A stretch of 64,000 bases of DNA from Adiantum capillus-veneris (taxonomy: Eukaryota > Streptophyta > Polypodiopsida > Polypodiales > Pteridaceae), in contig CM043964.1 of NCBI GenBank assembly GCA_014529385.2, positions 109,209,587-109,273,586 of the forward strand. The letters are read 5' to 3'. Below are positions 1 to 10,516 of the stretch, one piece after another. The notes under the pieces are model-generated. The model was not told the origin of the DNA and ran no database searches. It worked only from the letters and a program-made list of their open reading frames with translations. A program made the position numbers and the translations under genes. Each line of letters begins with the position of its first letter. Position 1 is the stretch's first letter.

Positions 1-1454
1 TCGATCGGAATGGAGGGTGCCCATAGTACATTTCGAGACATTTTCAGCCATAGCCAGAAATCACATCAGGTGCAACATTTACCATGGCTCACAACAACAA
101 CACGGATGTGTTCAAGATGTTTGCTGATGAGGACAGGTTGGATGGGGACAATTACCCTATGTGGGCTTATATGATGCAACACGTTCTTGTGTCAAAGGGC
201 GTCTGGAATATTGTGTAGGGCATTGATGTACGTCCTGGTTCTGAGGATGTAGGCGATGTTCAGGATGTTGCAGGTCTTGCTGCAAGGATTGTCGCTATTA
301 GAGTTGTTTTGCCTACGACAGAACAAGCTCATTGGGATGTTAAGGATGCGCAGGCTCATGCATTGATTATGTTGTCTGTGAAGCGCACCATTGTTCCTCA
401 CATCCGTTAAGCAAAATCTGCAAAACAGGCTTGGGATATTTTGGCTGGTCTCTTTATGCAAGTTGCAATGAGGCTAAAATTGCTTTGCTGCGTAAAGAGC
501 TGGAGTCAAAGATTATGCATGAGGAAGATGATATGGACACTTTCCTTGCTAGTGTCAAGGATATCAATGAGCAACTTATTTCTGCAGGTGAAGTCATTTC
601 AGACAGTTCCCTTGTGCAGACTGTTCTTGATGCCTTACCAGATTCTTACCAGACTTTTGCTAGTACTTGGAGACTTATGACCCAAGGAAATCCAGAAGTT
701 GTCAAGTTTAATGCATTATGCACATTGCTGTTGCAAGAGTCACTTTCAAGAAAAAACAGGACTAGACAGCATGCAGTTGAACAGGCTTTTATTGCTTCTC
801 AAGGAAAGGGTGGTAACAACAATGCAGCCACTTCTTATGGTTCTGCTGCAAGTGGCAAAACTTCTGTTCCTAATGCTTCTGCTGGCAGCACTTCGTCGGG
901 CAATTCTGGTGACAAGGGAAAAAAGAAGACGCGTTGCCATTATTGTAAAGCTAATGATCACTTGATCAAGTCGTGTCCTAAGTTGAAGGCTAAAGAGGCT
1001 AAGAAGAAAGAGGGTGGTTCCACTGCAAATGCTGGTTCCACTACAAATGCAGCCATTGTTGAGTCTTCTGTGAAAGGAGACTGTAATACTGATGTTGATG
1101 CAGAATGGGCTTTTAGCGTAGAGTGCACTTACAATCCTGCTGTCCATGATGCATGCATGTCAGTTGTTGTAGATTCACATGTGTTGTGTTTCGACAGTGG
1201 TGCTACAAAGCACATTACCTCACATCGTGAATTGTTCACCTCTCTCGAGTCTGTCCCTCATGGATATTCTGTCACTTGTGCCAACAATGCCTCTTACCCA
1301 GTTCAGGGAGTTGGAAAGATTGTGCTTACTACGGAAAATGGCAGTTCCTTCACACTTGTTGATGCACTTTATGTACCTGGGATCAAGAAGAATCTCTTGT
1401 CTGTATCCACACTTGCTAGACTTGGAGTTGTAGTCAGTGGTCTAGCCTTTGAAA
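1..1454 (+). pseudogene. Truncated Ty1/copia gag-protease fragment
   Basis: This is the 5' part of a copia polyprotein. The likely start is the ATG at 84, preceded by leader sequence. Gag is read from 84 with in-frame stops near 214 and 407 and a frameshift near 450, and is then open to about 1,455. A CCHC zinc knuckle (CHYCKANDHLIKSC, 935-976) binds nucleic acid in Gag proteins. A retroviral-type aspartic protease follows, with the active site FDSGATKH at about 1,190. The frame ends after the protease at a motif like KNLLSVSTLARLG. Integrase, RT and RNase H are absent, and the sequence switches to Ty3-type gag at about 1,455. No LTR is visible, so the 5' end probably lies before the window. 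Confidence 0.85.
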
Positions 1455-2995
1455 AAGGTAGACTATGGAAACATAGAAGCATTATTGCAGGATTTTGTAG
1501 AGGAGTTTTCAATGAGAGGAATCCAACACAATAGGGAGTCTCATATTCATTCTTTCAAGCAAAAACATATTTAGAAAGTACAAGAGGTTGCCTTGCAATT
1601 TAAGCAATACATTGAAAGGTGTCCACTATGTGAGAAACCTCAAGGGGATTGCCAAGTAGTGTTGTTCATCAAAGGGCTTGAAAACGAACACCTCAAGGCC
1701 TTGAAAAAATGTGCGACTTTAGATGAGGTCACAAAAGAAATTGTTTATCTAGTAGACAACTACCAAATCTATGGGAAAGTATCATAAGATGTGGATACTA
1801 TCGTGACAGATTCTTGTTTGATAGCTAGTAGACCAAATACAACAATGATGACGCTACTGTAGCAGCCACCAATGAATACTAATAGCTTGCAAAATGATCT
1901 TGTGAGAAGAATGGAGTAGAAGTTAGAAATCCAGAATCAAAGAGTTCCATCGTTGAGGTGTTGCTTGACATGTGGAGACCATCCAACACAACAATGCTCC
2001 ATGTTGCCACAACGTGTCCCATTGAGAACAAGTGGACAAATGTACCACTAAAGAATGTTACTACAATAGAGGTCAAGTTAGGGAAAGGCCTTATCAGCCT
2101 AACCCCCAATACCAGACTAACATGCAAATAAATCCTGAGTATAAATAGAACAGACCAACACTGCCACCACCAAGGTATGCCATCATGACCAGTAAATCCA
2201 CAACCAGGAGTAGAAAGGCCGAGATTGGTGCTGGGCCATCAACCACCACTGCAGGTGAAGATTAGTCAGCAGTGATATGTGTATCCAAATTAATATCAAT
2301 AATAGAACGCTCTAGTGCCAATACAAATGTATTTCCAAGAGGAAAGCTACATACTCCACCATGCATGTGATTCTTACCCATCAAGGATCATGGAGTCATA
2401 TGAGGAGGAGGATGTTGTTTCATCCTCTAGTAATCCTCAGTCAATAATGGGCAGCTTCTCACAGAGTGAAGGATTTACTCTGAGTCAAGGAACATTGATG
2501 CTCATAGCTAATCATAAGGAGGCTAAACCAAACACATATCCCTAGACACCATATGCTCAACAACCTAGACAATAGAGAACTCTCAAACCTTGTTTCAAGT
2601 GTCATGGGAGACTATTTAGCTAGAGATTATTGACCAACCTAATGATGTAGCCAACTCCTCAAGTGAAAAAGAGTGATGGTGGATATTGTGATGAATATGG
2701 AATTAAACATGTGTACCCGGATTGCCCTCAGAAGCGAGACAAAAGGGAGAAACATGGCAATGAACATTGTGGAGGTCTTTCCCTCTTCAAGTGGTTCAGA
2801 CTTAGAGACAAAAACACCATTGAAAGCAATAACAAGAGTGCAAGCAAAGCAAAAAGTGAAAAGCGAGAAATGTTGTAGCGACTCTAACAAAGTTGTTAGT
2901 GCAAAATCTATCAAGAAGGCCACAAAGGATAGAGTTAGAGCCCAATACCATAAAAAGTTGAAGGTTGTTACGACTGAGCTGTCACAATTTTGAGA
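1455..2995 (+). pseudogene. Decayed Ty3/gypsy gag
   Basis: Broken frames resemble a Ty3 Gag. The block at 1,590-1,787 reads like a capsid core, with the string CPLCEKPQGDCQVVLFIKGL, followed by a degenerate zinc knuckle (CLTCGDHPTQQC) near 1,960-2,000. The stretch 2,660-2,993 is basic and charged and resembles the plus-strand gag piece at 27,200-27,727: both carry an MNIV...PSS.GSDLE-like pattern, so both probably belong to one family. Many stops and frameshifts make it non-functional. Protease and RT do not follow; the sequence runs into LTR-like block A. The assignment rests on motif pattern only. Confidence 0.6.
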
Positions 2996-2999
2996 GCGA

Positions 3000-3370
3000 T
3001 CACAACAACTATAGATGGTGAGAACAAGTGCTTAGCATGCAACTAGTTTGGTAATTCCTAGAGACAATTACCATAGTAACTGGTACAATGCACAATTGGT
3101 GAGAACTCTAGTTAAAAAGATATAAATAGGGCTCACCACTTCATTTTTTGGATCCCTACATCCTAGTATCCCTAAAACCCAAAGTATCCCTAAGTGATTG
3201 AGCTCTTGATACTCTTGTAATCCTAACTAAGCTCGCTGCATATTTGACTCATTGTTGTACTTGTATATGCTAGTATGCATACAACATTCCAGTTTCAGTT
3301 CTCAGATGCAGTGTTCATTCTTTTTTCCAATTCAATATTCAATGTCATTTCAAGTTCCAGTCTTGCTCAG
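3000..3370 (+). repeat. LTR-like repeat A, plus-strand copy
   Basis: About 370 bp recur in inverted orientation at 41,860-42,255. The shared part includes a TATA-box-like TATAAATAG at about 3,122-3,130, a downstream block containing GGATCCCTACATCCTAGTAT, and a pyrimidine-rich end. A TATA element followed by a conserved leader fits an LTR U3-R segment. No primer-binding site or polypurine tract could be placed, so the edges are approximate. It may be a solo or truncated LTR. Confidence 0.55.
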
Positions 3371-3785
3371 AAGGCACATCTACGGTGAAGACAAAGAAAT
3401 TGTCAGAGCAAATGCTGGAAAGTGTGGATGAGGCCACACAGTTCATTGAAGAATAGATAGAGCACTGTCAGCAAACCTGCTTAGTGCCTCATGCCAAGAT
3501 TGGGAAATATGTGCTCCATAAAAGCAAACGTGCATTGCTAAAGCTTTGGGATCTAGAGGTGGTGTTAGAGGCCACCAAAATAGACTTTGATGCAGAACTC
3601 ATTCCACAAGTGCTGGGTGCTGGACACCTTTGATCCTGAGCATGGATTTGCAAAAATCAACGATCACAAAGTCTAGGTTACATCGGTATCTCTGGGAGAT
3701 GTGCTCAGGATGCCATACCACATCAAAGCTAAACCTTGCTCAGTTGAGAAAGTCAACAAACATCTATAAGAAGATGTTGAAGCCA
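3371..3785 (+). other. Unassigned coding-like remnant between two LTR-like blocks
   Basis: Short open stretches with protein-like composition are present, for example HAKIGKYVLHKSKRALLKLW near 3,490-3,550 and DPEHGFAKINDHKV near 3,635-3,680. They are broken by stops and by at least one frame change. I do not recognise the family. The position between LTR-like blocks A and B suggests an internal remnant of a retroelement, but no enzyme motif is visible. Confidence 0.3.
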
Positions 3786-3976
3786 TGTAAACCCTCATGC
3801 ACATTCCTATCACCTACGACGAATGCCGTATTATTTATTTGGTAGAGTCAAGTACCGGGATTGTCGGTCCAATAGGAAAAGGGTAAACGTGATCTCCGAT
3901 GAGAGGTGCACTCTAACTGAAACATTCAAGGGTTAGTTGGCTAAGTATGGGCGCCCAAGTGTGAATGGAGCGAGCT

Positions 3977-3986
3977 CATATAAAAG
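3977..3986 (+). promoter_or_regulatory. LTR B TATA box
   Basis: CATATAAAAG lies within LTR block B. The minus-strand copy at 45,830-46,404 keeps TTATATAAAAG at the equivalent position. Conservation between diverged copies supports a core-promoter role for the LTR. The transcription start site is not determinable here. Confidence 0.5.
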
Positions 3987-4095
3987 TCAACTAAACCTAA
4001 TATTCACTCATTCTCTCATTTGTGCAATTGAAGAGTGCTCTTGCTCCATCTCCATCTTCTTCTTCTTCATCTCATTGTGTGTGTGTGTGTGTAGC

Positions 4096-4097
<2 letters not shown>

Positions 4098-4164
<67 letters not shown>
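4098..4164 (+). repeat. (GA)n microsatellite in LTR B
   Basis: This is an uninterrupted GA dinucleotide tract of about 67 bp inside LTR block B. The minus-strand LTR B copy has only about 24 bp of CT at the matching place (46,071-46,094), so the tract length is changeable between copies. Confidence 0.95.
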
Positions 4165-4166
<2 letters not shown>

Positions 4167-4409
4167 CGATCGAGCATTGCAACGATGGCATGGCGGCGGC
4201 GAGGCGGTTGAGCGCGGCACGACGGTATCTCCTTCTTCTTCGCAGTGAGGAATCCTCCACGAAGGCGAGTGTAGGGTGGTGAGTGAGACACCCTTGCTCT
4301 CTTGAGCTTGCTAGATTAGTCTAGTTGTGTGCTTGGAACCATTTGTGGCTTGCACACAGTGTATCGGCAAGTCCCTTGCATTGACACGTGCAACAGACGC
4401 ACACATTTT

Positions 4410-4427
4410 TGGCGTCGCTGTCAGGGA
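4410..4427 (+). promoter_or_regulatory. Primer-binding site, Asp-tRNA type
   Basis: TGGCGTCGCTGTCAGGGA lies about four bases after the end of LTR B. It closely resembles the plant Ty3 consensus TGGCGCCGTTGCCGGGGA, which is complementary to the 3' end of tRNA-Asp. The differences are mostly transitions expected in an old copy. It would prime minus-strand DNA synthesis. Confidence 0.75.
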
Positions 4428-5385
4428 AATGCCATACACTAAGCTCGAGTAGCACTCTATGCTGCTTTGTGGTGCATTTTGAAATTTAGGAAAGGTAGAG
4501 AAGGAAGGTGTGTGTGTTGAGAAGGAGTTTGCTTTGCTGCTGTGTATTGTTTTGTTAATAAGGTGTTGAAAGGTAATGTGTTTTTTTTGTTGATAAGGTG
4601 TTGAAAGGTACTGTGTTTTCTCTATGATAGGGTGTTAGAATTAAGGTAGTAGATCCATAATGTTAGTTCTGTTAAAGTACAGTAAGTAGATTTGTTAGCT
4701 AATGAGTTATTGTAGTAGTGTATGCACCGAAGATCACGCCATTAAACTTGATTGAGGTTACCAAGGAGCCATCACAAAGTACACCTGTGGTACCAATAAA
4801 CGTACTCACACGATCGATGCTCCAAAAACAAATTTATATTCTTGAGGAAAGAGACACGACATCAATTGCCCAATCTCAAAAAAAGAAGAAAGCACGAAGG
4901 AAGAGATCGCAAAAATTAGGGAAGTCAGACCCCAGTTTAAAGACCAACATAGGGACTGGTGACGACCTCATATATATGAATGACGCTAAAGAGGATTCTT
5001 ATTTAGGTGAAACCATGGAGACCAAAACAACCACTAAAATAGAAACCAACAAGGAAGATCTTCATGAGCCATAATGGCCAGGATCCAAGAAGAAGATAGG
5101 AACTTATCCAAACCCTAAAGAGGAGATCGAGCGAGTCAAGCAATTAAGGATCTTGGTAGAAGATACCCAAAGGGATCTAGAACCAGCACCTAGGCAGATC
5201 CAGATTACAGACACAGTGTTCTCTACGGAACAACAACCTCACCAAGTCCATAGACCCTTAGCCATACCTAGTGTCATCCAAGAAGAAAGTGACTTATAGT
5301 CATGGGAAAGTGGGTGTACTCACTTCTTGATGGAAATAATAAAGGGACTACCTGATCCTATCAAAGAAATGGAGATCCCATCTTC
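4428..5385 (+). pseudogene. 5' internal region of the Asp-primed element (left part)
   Basis: After an untranslated leader (about 4,428-4,717), one frame runs from about 4,718 to 5,385 with stops near 5,072 and 5,297. The protein is charged and Lys/Glu-rich and has no recognised domain. In this family such a stretch lies upstream of the protease. The copia element at 5,386 interrupts the frame. The right-hand part, including the protease, resumes at 10,517. Gag capsid and zinc-knuckle motifs were not found here. Confidence 0.5.
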
Positions 5386-5706
5386 CGTTGAGAAGTCGAG
5401 CTCTACATCTTGAGCTGGCATCCACTACGGGTCTTGGCCGCTTACGGCATTTACTCACTGACGCATTAGGTGACCGACACGAAGGATCTCTGCCAGTGAT
5501 TCTACAACTGGACTACACTTATAGTGCCAGCCTAGTACGCTTCTAGCGAGTTCACACTTAGTGACCGCATGTACATATGTGCTACTTTTCAGTTTTAGCA
5601 CTTAGTCATTTTGTACTTTCTTTTCGGTGCGAAGAAGAAGAAGCTTTCCATCTCTGTGTGCTTTGTGCTTATCTTGTGTAGCTCTCTTGCATCCTCATTC
5701 TTTACA
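5386..5706 (+). repeat. Copia 5' LTR
   Basis: This 321-bp LTR ends in CA. Its first base is C where the 3' copy has T, so the canonical TG start is mutated to CG. It is nearly identical to 10,196-10,516 and abuts the Met-type primer-binding site. Confidence 0.93.
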
Positions 5707-5718
5707 TGGTATCAGAGC
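5707..5718 (+). promoter_or_regulatory. Copia primer-binding site (initiator Met tRNA)
   Basis: TGGTATCAGAGC directly follows the 5' LTR. This is the standard plant copia primer site, complementary to the 3' end of initiator tRNA-Met. Confidence 0.93.
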
Positions 5719-5958
5719 TTGGTGCAGGCAAGAGAGGCTAAGAGAGCAAGAGCATCACAATCCCTTCGTTCGTACAAGTTTCTGAACAGGTCTCCAAAGT
5801 GCAGTACACAGAGATTTACTGTACAAGTACAGTGGTTGTATGTACGCTTGATTGTGGACACTCGTTGAGTGTAGAAAGCGTTACAGGTACCACGATAGCA
5901 GGTTCAGCAGATTTGCAGGTTTTTGCAGATTGCAACTATTTTGTCTTAGTGCTTCAAG

Positions 5959-6850
5959 ATGTCTGACGGTTTCAGTCAGATTGTTACTGAGAAGCTTGAG
6001 AAAAATAACTACCCTGCATGGAAGTTCAGAATAATAAATTTCCTAAAAGGAAAAGGTTATTGGGACTATGTAGAAGGAGACAATGAAAAGGAACCAGAGA
6101 TTCCCGAGGCAAATGCTACAGCAGAACAAAGAAAAGCTTTGAGGGACTGACAACAAGGCCATAGCAAAGTGATGTATTGGCTTTCTATGAGCATCACAGA
6201 TGGCATGATGGGCTATCTACAGGATGCTGAAACCCCTGCCATTGCATGGAAAAACTTAGGCAGAGTGTTCGAGGTGAACACCAAGGCCAGGAAGCTTCAT
6301 TTAAAGTCGGAGCTAAATCAGGTTAAGAGGAACAACCTCTCCATCAATGATTATGCCTTGAAGATCAAGAGTATCATTGAGGCTCTTGGATCTATTAAAG
6401 TCTCAGTGGAAGACGATGACATTGTCCGTGCATGCTTGGATGGTCTAGGAGATGAGTATGTACATTTCAGGTCTTCCCTGAATACAAGAGACGAGATCCC
6501 CGTGTTACAAGATTTGATTTCTATGCTTATTCTTGAGGAGAAAAACCTTGGTCTTGACACATCTACTTCTCGTGCAGAAATAGGTCTGAACAGGCCTTCT
6601 ATTCTAACTCCAACAGAGGTAGAGGTAGAGGTCGTGGTCGAGGCCCAAGTGGTTGCAGGGGCCAATTTCAAGAAGGCCAATCAAATCAAAACAATACAGG
6701 TGGCAGGGGAAACCAGTCTCAAGGCAGAGGGAGTCAAAGAGGTCGTGGTGCAGGATCAAGCAGGCAGCAACATACTGCAGATAGCAGAGAATGTTGGACT
6801 TGTGGTGAAAGAGGTCACATGTCACGTGACTGTCCAAAGGGAAAAGCAAG
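5959..6850 (+). pseudogene. Copia gag
   Basis: The ATG at 5,959 starts a copia Gag with the N-terminal motif FSQIVTEKLEKNNYPAWKF. An in-frame TGA at 6,148-6,150 follows RKALRD. The CGA-to-TGA change is the most economical explanation. The capsid part stays readable to about 6,600. A frame change before the zinc knuckle puts CWTCGERGHMSRDC (about 6,790-6,834) into the frame of the downstream protease. About 250 bp of leader (5,719-5,958) precede the start. Confidence 0.85.
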
Positions 6851-9800
6851 TGGAAAGAGAGAACAGGGCAACTATACATCTACTAGAAGAGATGCAGATG
6901 ACAACAAAAGCAAGCGCATGTTTGTTATGCAACATGTAATGAATACAATGACTGCAGAGAATTCCACCCAAGATGATGTTTGGTATGTGGATTCAGGTGC
7001 CTCTAATCAGATGACGTCTTGTGGAGAGTGGTTTAGAGATATGCGCAAACCAGATGTGTCAGGCTATGTACAGACAGGAGATGACACAGCTCACCCCATT
7101 GCTCATGTAGGGGACATACCTCTAAATACGATGAGTGGGAAATCAAAGTACTTAGCAGATGTACTTCATGTCCCAAACATTACAAAGAATCTTGTTTCTG
7201 TTGGACAAATGGTTGAGCAGGGTTTGCAGGCTCGTTTCAATCCGAATGGCTATTATGTAGAAGATTTCCAGAATGGCTGTAAGCTGATCACAGAGGGCAA
7301 ATGTGTGGGCAGAATGTTTACGCTGAATGTAGATATGCCTGAGGTAAAAGCTGCATTATTTGCACAGGGCACAGGTGTTGTGGCTGATGTTGACATTTGG
7401 CACAAACGCATTGGCCATGTCAATGAGCAGAGATTGCGCAGCATGCAATCAAAACAGATTGTAAAAGGTTTGCCCAAATTCAAGGTGAATGGTATGCATA
7501 AAGTGTGTGCAGCATGCCAGTTTGGAAAACAGTCAAAGGGCTCATTTCCACATGAGCGCAATGTATGTAAAAAGCCACTTGAGGTGGTGCACACAGATGT
7601 TTGGGGTCCAACCGATACTGCAAGTATACATGGTTGCAGGTATTATGTCTCTTTCATTGATGACTATACAAGGAAAGTATGGGTCTACTTCATGCGTAAC
7701 AAAAGTGAAGTCTTTGGTCACTTTCAGGACTTCAAAGTCATGATTGAGAAGGAGACAGATATACAAATCAAGACATTGAGGTCAGATGGAGGGGGAGAGT
7801 ACTTCTCCAACGATTTTTCAGATTTTCTGCGAATGCATGGTATACGCAGGCAGTTTACATGCAGATATACTCCACAGCAGAATGGGGTCGCAGAAAGGAA
7901 AAACAGGCACATTGCATAGGTTGCACGTGCATTGATGAATGAGAAGAACATGCCTCATCAGTTCTGGGTTGAAGCTGTAAATACAACCAAAAGTGTTTGG
8001 CTGCATAGCTTACGTGCATGTACCAGATGAGTTGCGTAGGAAATTGGATCCTAAAGCAGAGAAATGTATTCTTGTGGGATATTCCATTGAACAAAAGGGG
8101 TACAGGTGCTACAATCCTACTATACGAGAATTACGAGTGAGCAGAGATGTAGTCTTTGATGAGATGAGCAGCTGGTACAGTAATGCACATGGCACTATTG
8201 GGGCTGATGTAAAAGATGATGTGGTTGTACAAAATGTGAGGCCACAGTCACAGGTTTTGAGTGGACCACAAGAGTCGTCTTCTCGTGGCTCTGTTGAGAA
8301 GCCATGGAATGGTAGACTACGTACGCAGGTTACTCCACTAGCAGGTACAGGGAATCTATCACGAAAAGGAAAGGAAAAGGTTGATGAACCTCCCTTTATG
8401 GCTGATGCATCATCAGGTTTTTCACATGTAGACATGGATTCAGATGGTTCTGAACAAAGTCTTGATGAGGAATTTGGAATTCCGGCTGTCAGGACACCTG
8501 GTGTAAGGAAAGTACAAGAAGATGCTAGAGGGAAAAAGAGTGACCCAGGACCGTGCAGATCTAAGAGAGTCAGAAATCCAGTTCAGAAATTAAATTATGA
8601 TGGATATCTAGCGCATCACCAAGCCTACATGGCTAAGGTGATACAGGATGTGGAGCCCACATGTTTTGAGGATGCAGTTGGAAATGTGCATTGGGATGAT
8701 GCAATGAATGAAGAGATGGCTGCATTGGAAGCAAATGACACATGGGAGTTGGTACCATTGCCAAGTGGTAAGAAAGCTATTGGCTGTAAATGGGTGTATA
8801 AAACCAAGCATAAGACTGATGGTAACATTGAGCGTCACAAGGCAAGGCTGGTTGCAAAGGGTTATGCACAGAAGTATGGCATAGACTATGAGGAGACCTT
8901 TGCTCCAGTGGCAAAGATGACGACTGTGAGAGCTGTCATAGCAGTGGCTGCATCTAGAGGATGGATTATGCATCAAATGGATGTAAAGAATGCCTTCTTG
9001 AATGGTGAGTTGCAAGAGGAAGTGTATATGGATCAGCCACCTGGTTATGTCGATCCAGGTTACCCAGATTATGTATGCAGACTTCTCAAAGCTTTGTATG
9101 GTTTGAAGCAGGGCTCTAGAGCATGGTAAGACAGGATTGCCAAGTATCTTGTCAGTATTGGGTTTAGGAGAGCTCATGCTGATCATTCAGTCTATGTACG
9201 TGAGAGTGATGTGGGGATTGTGGTCATTACCATATATTAGATGACCTTATTATTGTGGGTGACAATGCTATGGAGATTGACCATGTGAAGGGTCTTCTCA
9301 AATAGGAGTTTGAAATGAAATATTTGGGCGAGCTGCGCTACTTTCTTGGCATTGAGGTGATCAGGACTCCAGAGGGTGTATGGCTGTCATAGAGACAATA
9401 TGCTTTGGACATGTTGTCAAAGTATGGTATGGCTGATTGTAAGCCAATTTCTATTCCCTTGGATGTGAATGCAAAGCTGAGGGCAGAGAAGGGTGATGTT
9501 GTTGAGGATGTCAAGATGTACAGGAAGATTGTGGGTAGTCTAATCTACTTGACTATCACGAGGCCAAACTTGATCTACACAATAGGCTTGGAGAGTCAGT
9601 TCATGCAGCTTCCGAGGAAGCCACATTTGGATGGAGTACGACGCACACTTCGGTATGTGCAAGGGACTCTTGACTACGCACTGTTCTATGCAGCAGATGC
9701 ACCATTAGCATTGTATGGGTATACAGATGCAGATTGGGTAGGTAGCATTGTTGATAGAAGATCTACTAGTGGCTTCATGTTCTCTTTTAGGAGTGCTGCT

Positions 9801-10150
9801 GTTACTTGGAGCAGCAAAAAGTAGCCTACGGTTGCTTTATCCAGCACAGAGGCCGAGTACAGAGGTGTAGAAGTTGCGGCGTGCGAGGTAGATTGGCTAC
9901 GCACATTACTTGAGGACTTGGGAGGAGTGCAGGTGGACCAACAGATTGTCATCCATTGTGACAACCTCAGCAGCATGCAACTGGCTAGGAACCCAGTGTT
10001 CCATGCCAGGACCAAGCACATAGAGGTCTATTACCACTACGTTCGAGAGCGAGTGTTGGCGGGCGACATCGACTTGGTCTACGTCAGCACACAGGAGTAG
10101 ATAGCGGATATCTTTACCAAGGCCCTCGGAGCTGAGAAGCTTCGACGTTT
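6836..10150 (+). pseudogene. Copia pol (protease, integrase, RT, RNase H)
   Basis: The protease has WYVDSGAS at about 6,981. The integrase zinc finger has HKRIGH (about 7,402) and a CxxC (VCAACQFG, about 7,507). The catalytic core shows HTDVWGP (about 7,590), SDGGGEY (about 7,782) and QQNGVAERKNR (about 7,875). A TAG ends the frame at 7,917, and roughly 35 codons are missing between EAVNTT and FGCIAYVHV near 7,985. RT motifs [25 protein letters not shown] and [13 protein letters not shown] lie at 8,790-9,010, with TAA at 9,127 in RAW|D. The DDLIIVGDN catalytic box near 9,240 survives only across a frameshift. RNase H spans about 9,720-10,110, with DADWVGS and SSTEAEYRG. Confidence 0.9.
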
Positions 10151-10180
10151 TCGGACTATGCTTGGACTCTGCGACATGCA

Positions 10181-10195
10181 GAGCTCGAGGGGGAG
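10181..10195 (+). promoter_or_regulatory. Copia polypurine tract
   Basis: The purine-rich GAGCTCGAGGGGGAG sits directly before the 3' LTR, where plus-strand synthesis is primed. Confidence 0.85.
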
Positions 10196-10516
10196 TGTTG
10201 AGATGTCGAGCTCTACATCTTGAGCTGGCATCCACTACGGGTCTTGGCCGCTTACGACATTTACTCACTGGCGCGTTAGGTGACCGACACGGAGGATCTC
10301 TGCTAGTGATTCTACAACTGGACTACACTTATAGTGCCAGCCTAGTACGCTTCTAGCGAGTTCACACTTAGTGACCGCATGTACATATGTGCTACTTTTT
10401 AGTTTTAGCACTTAGTCATTTTGTACTCTCTTTTCTGTGCGAAGAAGAAGAAGCTTTCCATCTCTGTGTGCTTTGTGCTTATCTTGTGTAGCTCTCTTGC
10501 ATCCTCATTCTTTACA
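10196..10516 (+). repeat. Copia 3' LTR
   Basis: This 321-bp LTR keeps the canonical TG start and CA end and matches 5,386-5,706. Downstream sequence at once resumes the interrupted Ty3-like element. Confidence 0.93.

Larger units (their letters stand above)
3786..4405 (+). mobile_element. LTR block B, 5' LTR of an Asp-primed Ty3-like element
   Basis: The block is about 620 bp, begins TGTAAACCC and ends ACACA. It is followed within a few bases by an Asp-tRNA-type primer-binding site, which identifies it as a 5' LTR. A diverged copy lies on the minus strand at 45,830-46,404, where a polypurine tract precedes it, as expected of a 3' LTR. A TATA box (CATATAAAAG, about 3,977-3,986) sits upstream of a long (GA)n tract. 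The internal region continues to the right and is split by the copia element at 5,386. Confidence 0.75.
5386..10516 (+). mobile_element. Complete but inactive Ty1/copia retrotransposon
   Basis: Two 321-bp LTRs (5,386-5,706 and 10,196-10,516) flank a gag-pol region in copia order: gag, zinc knuckle, protease, integrase, RT, RNase H. The PBS matches initiator-Met tRNA and a purine tract precedes the 3' LTR. By eye the LTRs differ at about 10 positions (~3%), mostly transitions, so this is a moderately old insertion. Stops at 6,148, 7,917, 9,127, 9,822 and 10,098, plus frameshifts and a small integrase deletion, make it non-autonomous. The flanking 5-mers (TCTTC and TCGTA) do not match, so no target-site duplication is confirmed. 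It lies inside the Asp-primed Ty3-like element. Confidence 0.93.

Noticed and set aside
4008-4260. Open frames of alternating Ser-Leu or Arg-Glu
   Set aside because: They are products of the (GA)n microsatellite and not proteins. The same holds for the His-Thr and Val-Cys frames over the (AC)n tracts at 40.5 and 49.8 kb.
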